A DNA stretch of 64,000 nucleotides, taken from assembly GCA_020744225.1 (NCBI GenBank), contig JAGMWG010000010.1, positions 1 through 64,000 of the forward strand, written 5' to 3'. A program made the translations under genes and the position numbers. The notes beneath the pieces were generated by a model. The model was not told the origin of the DNA. It saw only the letters and a program-made list of their open reading frames with translations, and made no database searches. Each line of letters begins with the position of its first letter. The stretch's first letter is position 1. This document shows positions 1 to 12,320 of this stretch, piece after piece. The DNA comes from Paraphoma chrysanthemicola (lineage: Eukaryota > Ascomycota > Dothideomycetes > Pleosporales > Phaeosphaeriaceae).

Positions 1-3000
1 AGCGCCTCTTAATCTAGTTTAGAGTAAGATAATCTTATCTTCTAAGGCTTTTAGCCTAGTTCTATAGTTATATCTAGTATTACTATTAATTGTAAGTAAA
101 TTAGTTATAGCTAGACTCTATACAGCGTTTAGTTAAAGTCTCTTTACTAAGCAAATTAAAGCTAGTATCTTCTAGAGTGTTAGAGAACGTAATAAAAGCT
201 AAGGGATTATAATCTAGTTAAAGACGTAAACGTATACGCGTTAGGCAATAGAGAACTTTATAAGTTATTACTACTACTCTTTACCTAACTAACTATAAGC
301 TGTTCTCTTAGGCGTAAAGAGATTACCTTTATCTCTACTAAGTCTATTATTATAAGGCCTTTACAGGCTGTATAGAAAAATTCTATAGAGTTTAGCGCTA
401 GAAGAATTATCTACTAATAAATAAAGCCTACTTTCTAATGCAATTAAGGCCTATATTAATTAGAACTCTTAACTAGTAAACTCGTTTACTATTAGTATAA
501 GCTTCTATTAGATTCTTAAAGATTTTATAAGAAATGTAGCTCTAGCCTCTAGCTAGAGACTATCTTTTTTATACTTATATAAGTGCTTTAGCTCTAGCTA
601 AGTTACTTTCTTTACTCTTAAACCTTTATAATTACATTTTAACTTAGAAATATAGCTAGGTCTAATTAGCCTAGACTTATTATATAGCTACTCTTTAGTA
701 GAAGAATAGTAAATAGCTACGCTTTAGCAGGAGAATAGTAGTATAGTTAGTATTATTTTTAATTTAGAGAGTTAGAGAGTAGAGTTAGTAGAACTAGCTC
801 TAGTAAGTTAGATATTAGTTTAAGCTAACTTACACTATAGAATCTTTTTAGTAAGCTAGCTGCATTATAGTAGCTTACCTAAGATAATCTATAAGTAGGC
901 TTTTATATACTCTCTTATTATATACGTATACTAACAAAATAACAGGTTATACTAAACTAGAGTGTACAGTTAGTATAGTAGCCTAAGTATTCTCTAATAT
1001 ATAGTAAGTACCTCTCTTACACTCCTACCCTAGTGCTTTACTAACACTATATAGTTTTTTTTTCTCTAATACTTATACTCTTTTAAAGACTAAGTAAAGT
1101 ATAGTAATAGAGAGATTTATTAAGACTAAAGTTTAGAAGCTAGAGTTTAAGAGAGTAATATATAACTAAGGTATATTAATCTCTATAAACTCTGTTAGCT
1201 ATTTACAACTATAGCTAACACTTATAGCGTCTATAATACTTAATTTACTAGCGCTAGTGCTTTTAACTACATTAATAATAGTGCGCTTATACTAAGTAAG
1301 AGTACTATTATTAGCGTAGTTAGTAAAGCTTACGTAGGCGAATTAAGCGTTACTAAACACGGTTATAGTAAGCAACTCTCTAACTACTCTTTTAACTTAG
1401 CCTAAACTTAGTTAATATATTCTTTTAGTAATCTTCTTTTACTTTATTAATACTAGAGAGTTTTAGGTAATAAGTAGTAGTAAGAAAATTTATTTAGGTA
1501 GAGTAGTAGTTAAGTTTTAAAATTAGAATTTACATCTAAGAGTAAGTAAGCATCTCTACTCTCTCTATTCCTACTCCTACTGCGTAATATAATAAGAGTC
1601 TAGCTATATAAAGACTTCTATTTAGGTAGTAGAGATATTAGGAGACAAAATTTACTTAACTCTAGGCAACTTACTTTAGCTACCTTTCTACTCTAGCCTT
1701 ATAAATCTTACTCTAAACTACCTAGCTTAGATCTTATAATAACCTATTAAGCTAGCTATTCTAGTTCTAATAGTACTATTACACTCTAATAGTAAGAAGT
1801 AGAGTTAAATATATTACATATTACTATTTAATTTTATAGAGAAAAGAATTTAGCTAATAAAGAGAAAAATACAGAGACTTATCTTACTAGCTTACCTAGC
1901 TAAATAACTAAGAAACTAACTATTAAATACGCTCTAGCTAAACTAACTAGTAAAATTAATTAGCTAAAATTAATTAGCTAAACTAACTAGCTAAATTATC
2001 TAGCTAGCCTATACAACTAGTAATTAGAAGTGCTATTAGTCTATATTAATACTTAACCTTACACTACTAGCTAGAGGTCTAACTAGCCTGCGCTTCTTTT
2101 AGCTGCGCACTATTCCTTTATAGCACATCTACTTATTTAATTCGTGCTCTAACTCCTTACGTAATTAAACTATACTTACTTAGATACTTACTTAGATAAA
2201 CTTCTTAGCTATTCTTTTACGCAACTAAATAAACTATTTAGTCTTACGCAGCAGTAGTATAACGCTAAACCTAATATACGTATACTAGTGCTAACTTAGC
2301 TCTTAGAATTCTGTGCACAAATTCTTAACCTAGAAAGAAGCTATCTAAATATTACGCGTATATATACAGCTAGCTATCTTAGTAGAGTGCACAGTCTGTA
2401 AGTTTATAGTAGTACTAGTTTTCTTAATACTGTAGTTCTGCCTAAACTTCTTACTCTTAGGTAGGTGCTAGCGTAATATTATAATAGCAACATGTTACTA
2501 ATACAGAATACTAGTAGTTATCTTAAGGCCTTGCCTAAGCTTCTCTTTAATAACTAAACCTAGCTAAGTGCTCTTCTAGAGTTTCTCTCTATCTGCAGTA
2601 ACTGCCTGCAACAGCTCTAGCTGCTTAGCCTTCTACTTAACTATACTACTAGCTAGTCTAACTACTTACTATTTAGACCTTACTAGAGAATTAATAGTTA
2701 TAAGCTAGAGATAGAATCTAAGAGGCTCTAAGAAGAGTATACTAGAGTTAAGAAGGTGTAATTGCTCTAGAAAAGGAGCTACTAACTATAGGTAGTATAC
2801 TAGTAACTTACCTATATCTTACAGTAGAAAGTAGTAGATAATACGCGTAGCGCTAGTCTGTAAGTAATTCTTGTAGTAGGAAGTTATAAAGCTAACTATA
2901 CTATTCTCTAAGAAAATATTTTAAATGCTAGTATAGTTACTATTACGCTAGCGTATAGTTAATAATTCTGTACTGTGCACTAGCTATCTACTAGTTATAT

Positions 3001-6000
3001 AGATAAGTAGTAAAAGTTAACGTAAGAATGTATACACAAGCTTAATATAGTGCTTAACAGCGTCTAGGTTAAAGGTAGTTAACTAGAGAGTCTTAAAGAA
3101 GCGTTTAGCTAACTAGCTATTATTCTAGATCTTACTTAACAGAAAGCGTTAGTTATTATCTACAGCGAGCGCTTTAGTATTACGTAGGTTATCTAAGAAG
3201 CTATAGCCTAGTTTGTTCTTAGTAGAGTTATCTTTTAAGTCTAGTAAATTAATTACTAGTATATAGCTGCTACGTTCCTCTAGAGCTCTAGTAGAAATAA
3301 GTAATAGCGTATAAAGCTACTCTTAGACTTCTTAAACCTAGTTACACAAAAACTATTAGAGCTAGAAAAGAGTAAGCTCTAGCTTTTTATAAGACAGCTT
3401 CTAGCTATCGTCTAACTAGATAATACTGCCTAGCGCAGTAGTGTTGTCGCGAAGGCGCGCGCTATAAGCACGAAGGTTTAGAATCTAATTTATTAGTAAG
3501 GCGCTGCTAAAAACTATAAAGTAATCTTATATCTAGCTAAGCAGCTTAAATAGTAAATTATACTGCTCTACCTTATACTCTATAACAGTATGTTATATAA
3601 GTAAGAGCTGCAATATCTTTACTAACTTAGACAGCTTAGAGGTATAGTAGTAAGCGTCTTTAAATCTAGTGCAGTTACTTCTAATCTCTATTATAGCTAG
3701 GAAGCTAACTATAAGGCTATTAGTTAGTTTTTCTTATAGCTTATAGTCTAATAAAGTAATACAAAGCTAGAGGTAAGCTTTCTTCTAGACAGCCTTCTCT
3801 TTCTTTAATTAAGCTAACTTCTTGCTAGTAGCTTTATTTAGAAAGAGCAGCAATTCTTCTACTATCTTAGTAGGTGTCTTATACGCTAGGCTAGAGAGTG
3901 TAAGTAATAGAAAACTAGTAAGAGAGTAGCTAGGCGAAGGCATATAGGCTAAGAGGAGCTTATTATCTTTACTATTAGCCTTAATCTAAGGTACTCTATA
4001 CTATAGCCTTCTACGTAATTACTTATAGCGCTCTAGTATTAAAGGAGCTTACTATTACAGCTAGAACTTAGAGAAAGATAAGTAAGAGCTTATAGTAGCT
4101 AGCTAAGTATAAAGTAACTAAATAGCTTCCTGCTGCGCTAGAGTAAGTATATAGTAAAGACTAGAATACTAACTAAGAATAGTTAACTAATAGACAAAGC
4201 TAAGCAGCTTATACTAGACTTCTTAGTAGCGCTTATAAGTCTCTTCTAGCAGCTTTGTATATAGAGGCTTTCTAAAATACTAACTAGGTAGAAAGCTATT
4301 AACGCAATGCAGAGTAAATACGTTTACCTTTTTAGATAGAATAGAGTCGTAGGCGTCTAAGATAAGAGCGTTAAAGGCTGCAAGAAGCATAACTAAGCCT
4401 AGCTCTGCTAAAGTAGACAGCGCTATTAGCGTAGCTATATTAGCTAGGTTATGCTCTTATAAGTACTAAACCTAGCTAGTCTTTTCTAGCTATAGAGAAA
4501 TATTAACTAGGTAGCAGTTTAATAGGAGTGCTAAAGCTTAGACAGCGCGTTGCTTATATTAATTAAGCTAAGTATTAATTACTACTTATTAATTTGCTAG
4601 TATCTCTAGAGCGCTAGGTAGAGTATCTAGTAGATCTAAGGCTAAGGAGTGCGTGCCTTCTTACGAGCACTTCTAGCTAGAATTCTACTAGTAAGCTTCT
4701 TCTACTCTAGAGTTTACGTCTTACACGCTACTATCTAGTAGCTAAAGAGCTACTATTAGTAAGGCGCTATAAGTAGCGCTAATACGCTAAGAAATTATGC
4801 TAACGCTCTAGGAAGTAAGAGTCTAGCAGGAAACTTTCTTCTTATAAGACAGAGCCTAAGATAGAGTAGAGTTACTCTTTAGCTTACCTTTACGGCTAAT
4901 AAAGATTTAGCTATAGAATTTAGTATAGTACTTACGCATTGCCTACTGTTAGTAATACAGAAAGTAGTAGTAGTAGTTAGTAGCTAGATTCTTAACCTTG
5001 TAGTAGTAGCTATACTCTAAGTTAAAGTAAGAGTTAACTATAGGTATAGCACTAAGTCTTAGAGGCCTCTAAGAAGCTAGGTTCTTAACGTTAGTAAGAC
5101 TAACTAGGTAGATACTCTTATATGCTGCTAACTATACCTATTATAATTACTAGATATCTCTCTTACAGTATTTATGCTAGCCTATTTTTGTTTTTACATC
5201 TAGACTACTAAAGTACTATGTAATGTAACTTTCTGTAAGTATAATCTTATACTGTCTATATACAAAGAAGTAGAAGAGTGCTAGCTTATATATTATAAGC
5301 TTAAGAAAGCGCGCTACCTAGGCTATATATAGAGTAGAGAGCGTAATACTAGTAGGTAAAGTAGCCTAGAGCGCAAGCCTTATAGAGGTAGGTATAGGTA
5401 AGCTAGTAGGCTTAATAGGCTAAGGTAATAGAACAGTAGGTGTAAGCGCGCTAGTAAGCGTACTAGCCTAGGAGTAGGTAGTAGGTGTAGGCGCGCTAGC
5501 GAGTGTAGTATCCTAAAGTAGAGAGCTAGGTAGAGGTGCACTAGTAGGCTTAGTAGCTAAGAATAGTAGAGAGGTAGGCTAGTGCAGAGAGATAGATAGG
5601 CAGTTAAAGATAGAAAAAAGCTCTGTAAAGGCTAACTTAACAGCAGTAAAGTCTTTAGGCTTAGGCTAAGTAGGTAAAGAGAGTAGACTAGACTTAGAGA
5701 GTATTCTTAAGAGAGTACTAAAAAGAGAGCAAGACGTATAGTCTAGCTAAGAGAGCTAAGTAGAGTAAGGTAAGCTCTAGTTAGACTTAAGCGAGTGCGT
5801 AGAACAGGAAGTAGAGAGCGCAGTTATAATATTAAAAAGAGAATATAGTAAGTAAGAGAAGAGAGAGAAGAGAGAGAAAAGAGTAGAAATTAGAGAGCAA
5901 TTTGTTATTTCTAGATAGGAATTAGAGGTAGAGTTATAACGCGTCGCGCTAAGTAGAAAAGTAAAGGTTAGATTTAGTAATCTAAGTGTCTCGCGACAGC

Positions 6001-6990
6001 ATACAGATCTTTTCTCCTGCTAAGTTCAAATTATATAAGAACGTAAGTAGTACTAACTATTAGAGTCTAGTTTTAGTACTTATATAACTTAATAATAATA
6101 ATACATTTTTAGCCTAGTATAGAGAATCTTTCTTCTCTCTTTAATAGTCTATAACTCTATAACTATTAAGTTTTAGCTTTAGCTAGTAAGTGCATTCTTA
6201 TTCTATTTCTTTTCTCTATTTATAGATATATAAAAAATTAAAACTTTTTTTCTAAACTTAAGTCTACTTTTACTCTTTATGTAGTAAATATAAAGCTATA
6301 TTATAAGATTAATAATATAATATTATAGAAATTAACCTAGTATATAGTAATATATAAAAGTTAAGTTAAAAACTTAAAAATCTTAAATTTTTTAAATACT
6401 AAGACTATTTTATTAACCTAGGTTAATGAAATAGTCTTAGCATTTTTTTTAAGTTTATTTTTTTTTTTTTTTTTAAGTTTAGCTTCTAAGACTTATATAT
6501 ATATATAAATATATAGTATAGTTTATACAAAAATCTTAAAAGCTTAAGAATTATAAAAAAAAAGTCTAACCTTAACTCTATCTATACTACTAGATTACTT
6601 TAAATTTATTTAGCTTAAATAGCTAAGATTACAAGCTAAATATCTTCTTCTTTTAAAACTATTTAACTTGTGTAGCATAGAGTTATTATACGTTAAGTTT
6701 AAAGAGACGCGCAAAGGTAGTAAGGCGCAGCGCTTACTTATACGCGGCGCTTGCTTATAAACTACGTTAATTAGAGTTTAGCTTATTACAAAAAGTAAAG
6801 AAGAGAAGTTACCTTCTTTATAGAATCTATATTAGACTTTATATAGAGTACTTAATAAAATAAGCGTAGAAAGTTATTTAGATTAGGCTCTTAGAGTTAA
6901 GACAGACCTCTTCTTTAATAAAGTTCTTAGCCTCTATAAAAATTGTGCGCTAACTATATAAAGACGCAGATTAGGCTCCTTCTGTTATAT
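1..6990. repeat. RIP-degraded repeat island
   Basis: No open frame of 60 codons exists on either strand over almost 7 kb. TpA is very common and CpA/TpG are nearly missing (positions 1-120 hold no CA and a single TG), while CG and GC steps persist, for example around 3445-3475 and 5940-6000. This is the known mark of repeat-induced point mutation, which turns CpA into TpA on both strands of duplicated DNA in ascomycetes. The block is probably one or more dead transposable elements; 5380-5560 holds degenerate short direct repeats. I could not identify the element class or terminal repeats. It stops sharply at about 6990-7010, next to the 3' end of a normal gene. Confidence 0.85.
6394..6445. 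repeat. 52-bp near-perfect palindrome
   Basis: The sequence is an inverted repeat centred on CCTAGG between 6419 and 6420. Twenty-four of 26 base pairs match. The two mismatches (6411/6428 and 6398/6441) are what CpA-to-TpA and TpG-to-TpA changes in the left arm would give, while the right arm keeps the older bases. A T-rich run follows at about 6443-6474. It may be a terminal or internal inverted repeat of a mobile element; function unknown. Confidence 0.8.
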
Positions 6991-7010
6991 CCTCTCGTCT
7001 AGGCTGCAGT

Positions 7011-7753
7011 TTAGTCTGAAGCATTCTGGATCTTCTCGTATGCCTGCTTAACATTAGGCAAGTCGTTCATTCTTTTAAGCCACTTCTGGACTAGTGGGTA
7101 CTCATTCAGGGACACCTCAGCGTACTTATGTTGACGCACCCACGGCTCGAAGTGAGCGTCAACGGCAGTTATACCGCCTGGGAGCACGCTCTGACCACCA
7201 GTCTTTTCCAACTGACTATGCAAAACACCGTAACACCTGCTTGTTTGTTCCGTGTAACGACGCAGTGCATCTTCATTCTTCACAGGATTGTAGTGTCTAC
7301 AGTGTTTGTTAGCCAACAGTCACACATAAATTGACATCTGGCAACGTACCGGTACCAGTTCGTTTGACCAGTCATCGGTCCGAGTGTGGTGAGCAGGAAG
7401 TACTCCCACTTCTCGAAATCAACCACGTCCTGTGCACTAGGTTTCCCACCAGTCGCACTCCTGGGTCCAACTTTTGTACCATCAACGTCGTATTGTCTCC
7501 TTAGGTAATTAATACAAGCACCGCTCTCCCAGCTAACAACGCCTGTGTTCGGGTCTTCAAGAGCAGGAACACGGCCGTTCTCGTTGATCTTTAGAAATGC
7601 AGTACCTTTGACGCCATTGTTCGGATCGTCACCAAATTCCCACATTCTTACATCGTACGGAATGGAGAGAGATTCAAGTATAATGGCAATCTTAATGGGA
7701 TTAGGTCCGGTTGCGTGAGCGTGGAGGACGAGAGGCTTGATTTGAGTAGACAT
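7011..7753 (-). CDS. glutathione S-transferase
   Basis: Two exons, 7753-7350 and 7296-7011, separated by a 53-bp GT-AG intron (7297-7349) with a CTAAC branch site, give 229 residues, a normal GST length. The N-terminal thioredoxin-fold half carries the fungal signature GPNPIK near residue 17, NGRVPALEDPNTG near 60-72 and WESG near 76, the last being the glutathione-binding turn. The C-terminal half is the helical domain. The enzyme would conjugate glutathione to electrophiles in the cytosol; it most resembles fungal Ure2p-like classes. No lesion is seen, although its 3' end lies only about 20 bp from the RIP-mutated block. The ATG at 7753 is the only good start. Confidence 0.85.
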
Positions 7754-7924
7754 TTCGGTTGATTTTATGTTGGCTGTGGCTTTTCTGTGCGATGGAATGT
7801 GTGTTGACTTCAGTGGGAGGATGCCCTGGCGCTCTTTATTGTCTCAGTCTGCTTAGGTCATGTTACGTCATTCCACAGGAAGGTTGATTGGGGCTTGGGA
7901 TGACAAATCAGCTCCAACGCGGCC

Positions 7925-7990
7925 CAAATGTGACTCCACCAACTCCAATTTTGACTCCAACGACCCCGAATTTGACTCCAGCAACTCCAA
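7925..7990. repeat. imperfect GACTCCA/AACTCC tandem repeat
   Basis: Variants of TTTGACTCCA-CNACNCC recur about three times between the divergent GST and OYE-type genes (intergenic 7754-8229). The run is a low-complexity repeat; nothing else is recognised in this intergenic stretch. Confidence 0.45.
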
Positions 7991-8229
7991 GCCAGCCGCA
8001 CCACCGTCATCAATCGATTAACCCCTCCGCTTCGTCTGCGCAAGTGCACGCCAGACCGTCGTAGATCTACTCAAACTTTCTGCTCTCCTATCGATCTATA
8101 TTTGTGACCCTAGCTCTCTTACTTACAATTAATCAGTCGAGATATCTGAGTTCATGAAGTAGCAAATCTTGACGGCCTTTAAAATTAATATAAAACTTAT
8201 TTGGTAAAGGAAGCACCGCTGCAATCATC

Positions 8230-9327
8230 ATGTCTTCCTCCTCTCGACTCTTCCAGCCACTCGTCATTGGCAAATGCCATCTCCAGCACCGTATGGTCAT
8301 GGCTCCAATGACGCGAATGCGCACTCACAACAATCACACTCCACTACCGATCACCAAGACGTACTAGAGTCAACGATCGCACACACCTGGCACTTTTATT
8401 ATCACGGAAGGTGTTGCAGTCTCCGAGACTCTCGTGGGATTACCTCACTGGGCTGGTGGCTGGAGCCAAGACCAGGTGCAGATGTGGAAGGAAATTGTAG
8501 ACGAAGTGCATTCCCGAGGTTGCTATATATTCATGCAACTTTGCTGCGCTGGGCGCACGGCAGACAAAGGATACCCCAAAGTCTCTTCCGGTAACATCCC
8601 ACTTGAAGCCAACGCTAGCCAGATCGACACAGACGACAACGACCGACTACCACGGCCTATGCTTGAGGAGGAGATATGGGTCGCCATCCGCGACCATGCC
8701 ACGACCGCGCGCAACGCCATATGTGCGGGCTTTGATGGTGTTGAGCTTCATGGTGCGAACGGTTACCTCATCGATCAGTTTCTCCAGGAATCATGCAACA
8801 ACAGAGCTGATCGATGGGGCGGCTCGGTTGAGGCCCGCTCTCACTTCGCTCTTGAAGTTACTAAAGCTGTCATCGAAGCCGTCGGCGCAGACAAAGTGGG
8901 CTTCCGCATTAGCCCTTGGAGCACTTACCACTCAATCACACCTATGAATCCTGAGGCACAGTTCTCTCACTTGGTTGCCAACTTGTGCGACCTCAAGTTG
9001 GCATATCTACACGTTGTAACCTCAAAAGTCGACAATTGGACGGATGTTGACCGAGATAGACCTCTCGACTTTGTGTTCGACAATTGGACAAAAGATGCCC
9101 CTATCATTTTGACCGGCGGATACAGCGGAGAGGCAGCCCAACAAGCTGTGGATGAGGAATTCCGAGATTTCGCGTGTGCGATCGGATTTGGGCGGTCTTT
9201 TGCGTCGACACCGGATCTCGTCGCTTCTATACGCAAAGGCATGACACCGAACCTTTTCAAAGCGGATTTGGCGTACACCCCAATGACCCCAAAGGGCTAC
9301 ATAGACTACCCTGCTTTGACTCAATAG
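8230..9327 (+). pseudogene. Old Yellow Enzyme-family NADH:flavin oxidoreductase with in-frame stop
   Basis: Reading from ATG 8230 the frame encodes the FMN-binding start of the family (RLFQPLVIG, then HRMVMAPMTRMR) and continues in the same frame to 9327, 365 residues, the usual length. Codon 46 (8365-8367) is TAG where the family has a coding residue between the KTY and SQRS stretches; no GT-AG intron removes it. The rest is well kept: the active-site HGANGY block (His and Asn that bind the substrate, then Tyr), DRWGGSVEARSHF and VGFRISP, and the C-terminal GFGRSF phosphate-binding loop. Family members reduce alpha,beta-unsaturated carbonyls with NAD(P)H. The stop could have come from CAG by a RIP-type C-to-T change, but the ancestral codon is not known. 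An initiation downstream of the stop would lose part of the FMN site. Confidence 0.8.
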
Positions 9328-10062
9328 TCTGAAAGTACTGGCACAAGAAATGCCGTTAGCAATCGTAAAATTCCAAGATCCAACTAGAGCAGATGCGAAT
9401 AATGTGATTAAAGACCGAGTACCAGCCTGAACAACGAAAGGCCTGCCTAGGAGTCAAAAACAAGGAAGGCATTAAGAGACATGCTGTCAAGCAGGGCTCA
9501 GTGGACACTAGATGGGTACTTTGACCCGATTTGGCGTTACGGTAGCGCGTACACAGCCGCGGTAGCCTTTGAGCAGACCTATTTACAACATCGACGGGTT
9601 CCATAATCGCTTCATCGTTGATCTGCGATATTGCTCATAGAATGTGGCATAGCTGCCACGCGTATTCTGAGGGCAAGATAGATCTAGATTTTCCAGCGCA
9701 ATCGCCCCTGATTCCGATCATTCGCCTTCGACCAGCCTCTTGGCTTTGTACCTTTCAGACAGCGAAGGGACATACTAGTTGATTCAAATTGGGTGAAATT
9801 ACATGCAGAACATTCACGCCAGCTAGCAGCTCTCGTTTATTTCACGATAAGGGCCACTGCTATCAGCAATACCATGATCATGGTGCTGAACCGGCGCACC
9901 ATAGCACAATTTGCTCACCTGTTCGCGTTGCACCTGACTTCAGATTTTGAGCGCCTTTGGACATTCCTGGACTGTTAAGAACACTAGTTCTCTGTGAAAC
10001 ACGAAGACATCTCAGGAGTCTTTTATGCCAAGATTGACCATAGTCCGATGATCAAACGAATT
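9328..10062. other. intergenic, nothing recognised
   Basis: Tail-to-tail spacer between the OYE-type and SDR-type remnants. Short open frames here look random and I see no RNA gene or repeat. Confidence 0.5.
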
Positions 10063-10867
10063 TTAATTGTCGTAGTCTACGTTAGGATCTAAAAGGGACT
10101 TTGCGTACTGCTTCAGCCGTGCCTCAAACCCTGGGTACGCATTGACAAAGAATATTTTTTCTTTTACGCTCTTGCACTAACTTCTTTGCCGTGGCGGTAG
10201 GATAGGTACCCGTTTTAGTGAGGAAGTTGACGAATCCCTCTGTGAATTCCTCTGATGCAGTCCTGGACAACTCGTGAACAGATTTGGTATACACAATATC
10301 TGGAAAGAGAATCGAGACGCCAATGTTGTGCGGCTTTAGTGTTATAGCGGCTGACTGGCTTAATGAGATGTTAGCAGCCTTGCAGATGCTGTAGCACGCT
10401 AGGTTTGCGATGGCAGGATTTGCTGGCATTAGACCGTTGGGTGAAACGGTATTTGCGAACCATCTACCTTTTCCTCGAGGTATCATCGCGGGTGCAAAGC
10501 TTTGGGTCATACGGAGGTAGCTGAGGACGTTTATATTGAACATACGTTTGGCGTTGTTAAAGGCAAGGTCGAGGACGCTTCCAGAGCGTACAAGAACGGC
10601 GTTGTTGTGAACTACGTCCGGCAAACCGATATTCTCAATGATCTCTTCAACCATTTTGTTGACGTCTTCGTTAGAAGACACATCGCATGCAAAGGCATGA
10701 GCGTTATGACCTGCTGAGCGTATGAATTCTGTGGTTACCTCTAGTTCGCTGCGATTGACATCGACGAGGACAACAACACCTCCTTGCGAAGCATACTCTT
10801 TTGCGACTTCACTTCTAATCCCTCGGGCAGCGCCTGTAACAACAATAATTTTGTTGATGAAGTTCAT
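10063..10867 (-). pseudogene. short-chain dehydrogenase/reductase with 3' frameshift
   Basis: From ATG 10867 the frame gives a classical SDR: NAD(P) motif TGAARGIR near residue 12 (the third family glycine, usually GIG, is Arg), the NNA motif in HNNAV, a serine-rich strand (NTVSPNG) and the catalytic YSICK (Y-x3-K). The uninterrupted frame ends early at 10124 with a basic tail. Removing one C at about 10168 puts the next frame in register: it reads VKEKIFFVNAYPGFEARL and ends in VDYDN before TAA at 10063, giving 267 residues and a C-terminus typical of this fungal SDR group. The simplest reading is a one-base insertion that breaks the gene. Substrate unknown. It lies in a run of damaged oxidoreductase genes. 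Confidence 0.75.
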
Positions 10868-11499
10868 TGCGAAAAACCGAGCCTGTCAGTGGAGAATGTC
10901 CAGGTATTTTGCTCATGAACTTTATTCTTGTTCGAGGGATCGCAATGTGGGGCCGCATGGAAACCTAGTGCTTACATCGGAATGTGGATCCGGGGCGTGG
11001 AGTAAGACTCTGGAACTGCGCCAGCTAACGAGGTGCGTGTCTACCAATTTTCTTTTGGTGATGTTAGCGTGTGGATTTGTGCTTACAAGCCAAATTGAAG
11101 GGCCCAAATAGCCCGGGCGAATGTAAGTAGATCTTCGGGCCTAGGCCTAACAAACATGATTTACGTCTTTCATGGAGTACATTAAAAACCCTAAACTTAT
11201 CCTGAATCTTCCTGCAATTATCTATAATCTCTACAATCACTCATTTCTAATTATAACCGCTGATTTTACGAGTGCAGGTTATTTAACTCAGGATGAGGCC
11301 AGAAAATAGGATGTCATCGTCGTAAGTTCTGCTAATTAAAAACGACGAACTTAGATTAATCTCTCGCTTTAGTCTTAAATACATCTCTTTAGTTCTAGCA
11401 TATGCAATTATTTTGAAGGATAGTGCTTTACTAATTTACTAGTATCGAAGACGCATAGTCAAAGGAATTGCGAAACTGTCTCCTACCAATGCGCAAGGA

Positions 11500-12320
11500 T
11501 AGGAACTTTTCGCGGAGCGCGCATGCGCCATTGTCGACCTACTTTTACCATCCATGTTCGAGCCGCCAGTTAACATGTCGGCCGCCATCCTCGAGAGTCC
11601 AATTAGCTAACATATCATCGACGCATCGCAGGGCAGCTCGCTTCACGTAGTAGAGAAATTTTTCACGAACGATGTTATCAAAGTCACCATTCTCCGCTTC
11701 GTTACCGAAACTCAACTCGCACACCCAAAATCCACTAGCACTGAGTTAATGGCATATCTCACTATAGGCGTGCTAGAACGGTTTGGCCAAGCTATCCCTA
11801 AGAGCGGTAGTAGTGCTTTCACCGCTTCTCTCGTTCGATGTTTTAAGTCTTATGAGGGCCAGATTGTACTTAACACCGAAGTCATTAAAGTCATCACCGA
11901 TAAGGGCAGAGCTGTGAGTATTCGCACGAGATACGGGGAAGTCCGAGCGAATAACTCCATTGTTGCCTAAGTGCATCCACATCTTCTCGATGCGCTGATG
12001 AATGGTATCGGCCCAAATGTTCTTGCCGCCAGCAAAGCCACCCGAACTTCGGAGTATATCCTTATGGTGGTCCATGCAGCACTCGAGAAACCACTCAAGT
12101 TCAAGGCAGGCGGGATTGCTAATTCCACAGTCATGAATACCATTTGTCCCGCCAATCTGTCCGAGCTTCTCGATAGCTATGATTAAATGGCAGAAGGAAA
12201 TCTACTACAGAACATGATAATTAGAGCGTCTTATGTAAACGTCGTAGACAGAAACCGAGCTCTACTAGTAAAATCTCCGCTTCATGCTGTGCTCATGCTG
12301 TGCTCATGCTGCGCAGCGTG
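11500..12320 (+). pseudogene. phytoene-dehydrogenase-like FAD/NAD(P) oxidoreductase remnant
   Basis: One frame from about 11512 to about 12320 keeps the middle of the family protein usually described as phytoene dehydrogenase and related proteins (COG1233 type): a block ending LMAYLTIGVLERFG, then GSSAFTASLVRCF, VIKVITDKGRAVSIRT and VHPHLLDALMNG. It is broken by in-frame TAA codons at 11608-11610, 11968-11970 and 12184-12186; all could be former CAA codons, which fits RIP but is inference. A DVIVV stretch near 11309 may be the remains of the N-terminal FAD-binding strand, with the glycines lost. Past the third stop the frame goes on as NVVDRNRALL up to LHAVL, where an 11-bp triplication starts. 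The C-terminal part is missing. Not functional as read. Confidence 0.65.
12282..12314 (+). repeat. 11-bp tandem triplication
   Basis: The unit tcatgctgtgc occurs twice exactly (12282-12292, 12293-12303) and once with one change (12304-12314). It sits where the flavoprotein remnant should encode its LHAVL motif, so it looks like a slippage expansion inside dead coding DNA. Confidence 0.75.

Noticed and set aside
1..6990. Possible CRISPR-like or satellite array in the AT-rich block
   Set aside because: Apparent repetition comes from reduced dinucleotide variety after RIP; no constant repeat/spacer period exists, and this is a eukaryotic genome.
7858..8049. Minus-strand 63-codon frame rich in Trp
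   Set aside because: It is the translation of the tandem GACTCCA repeat and has no coding signature.
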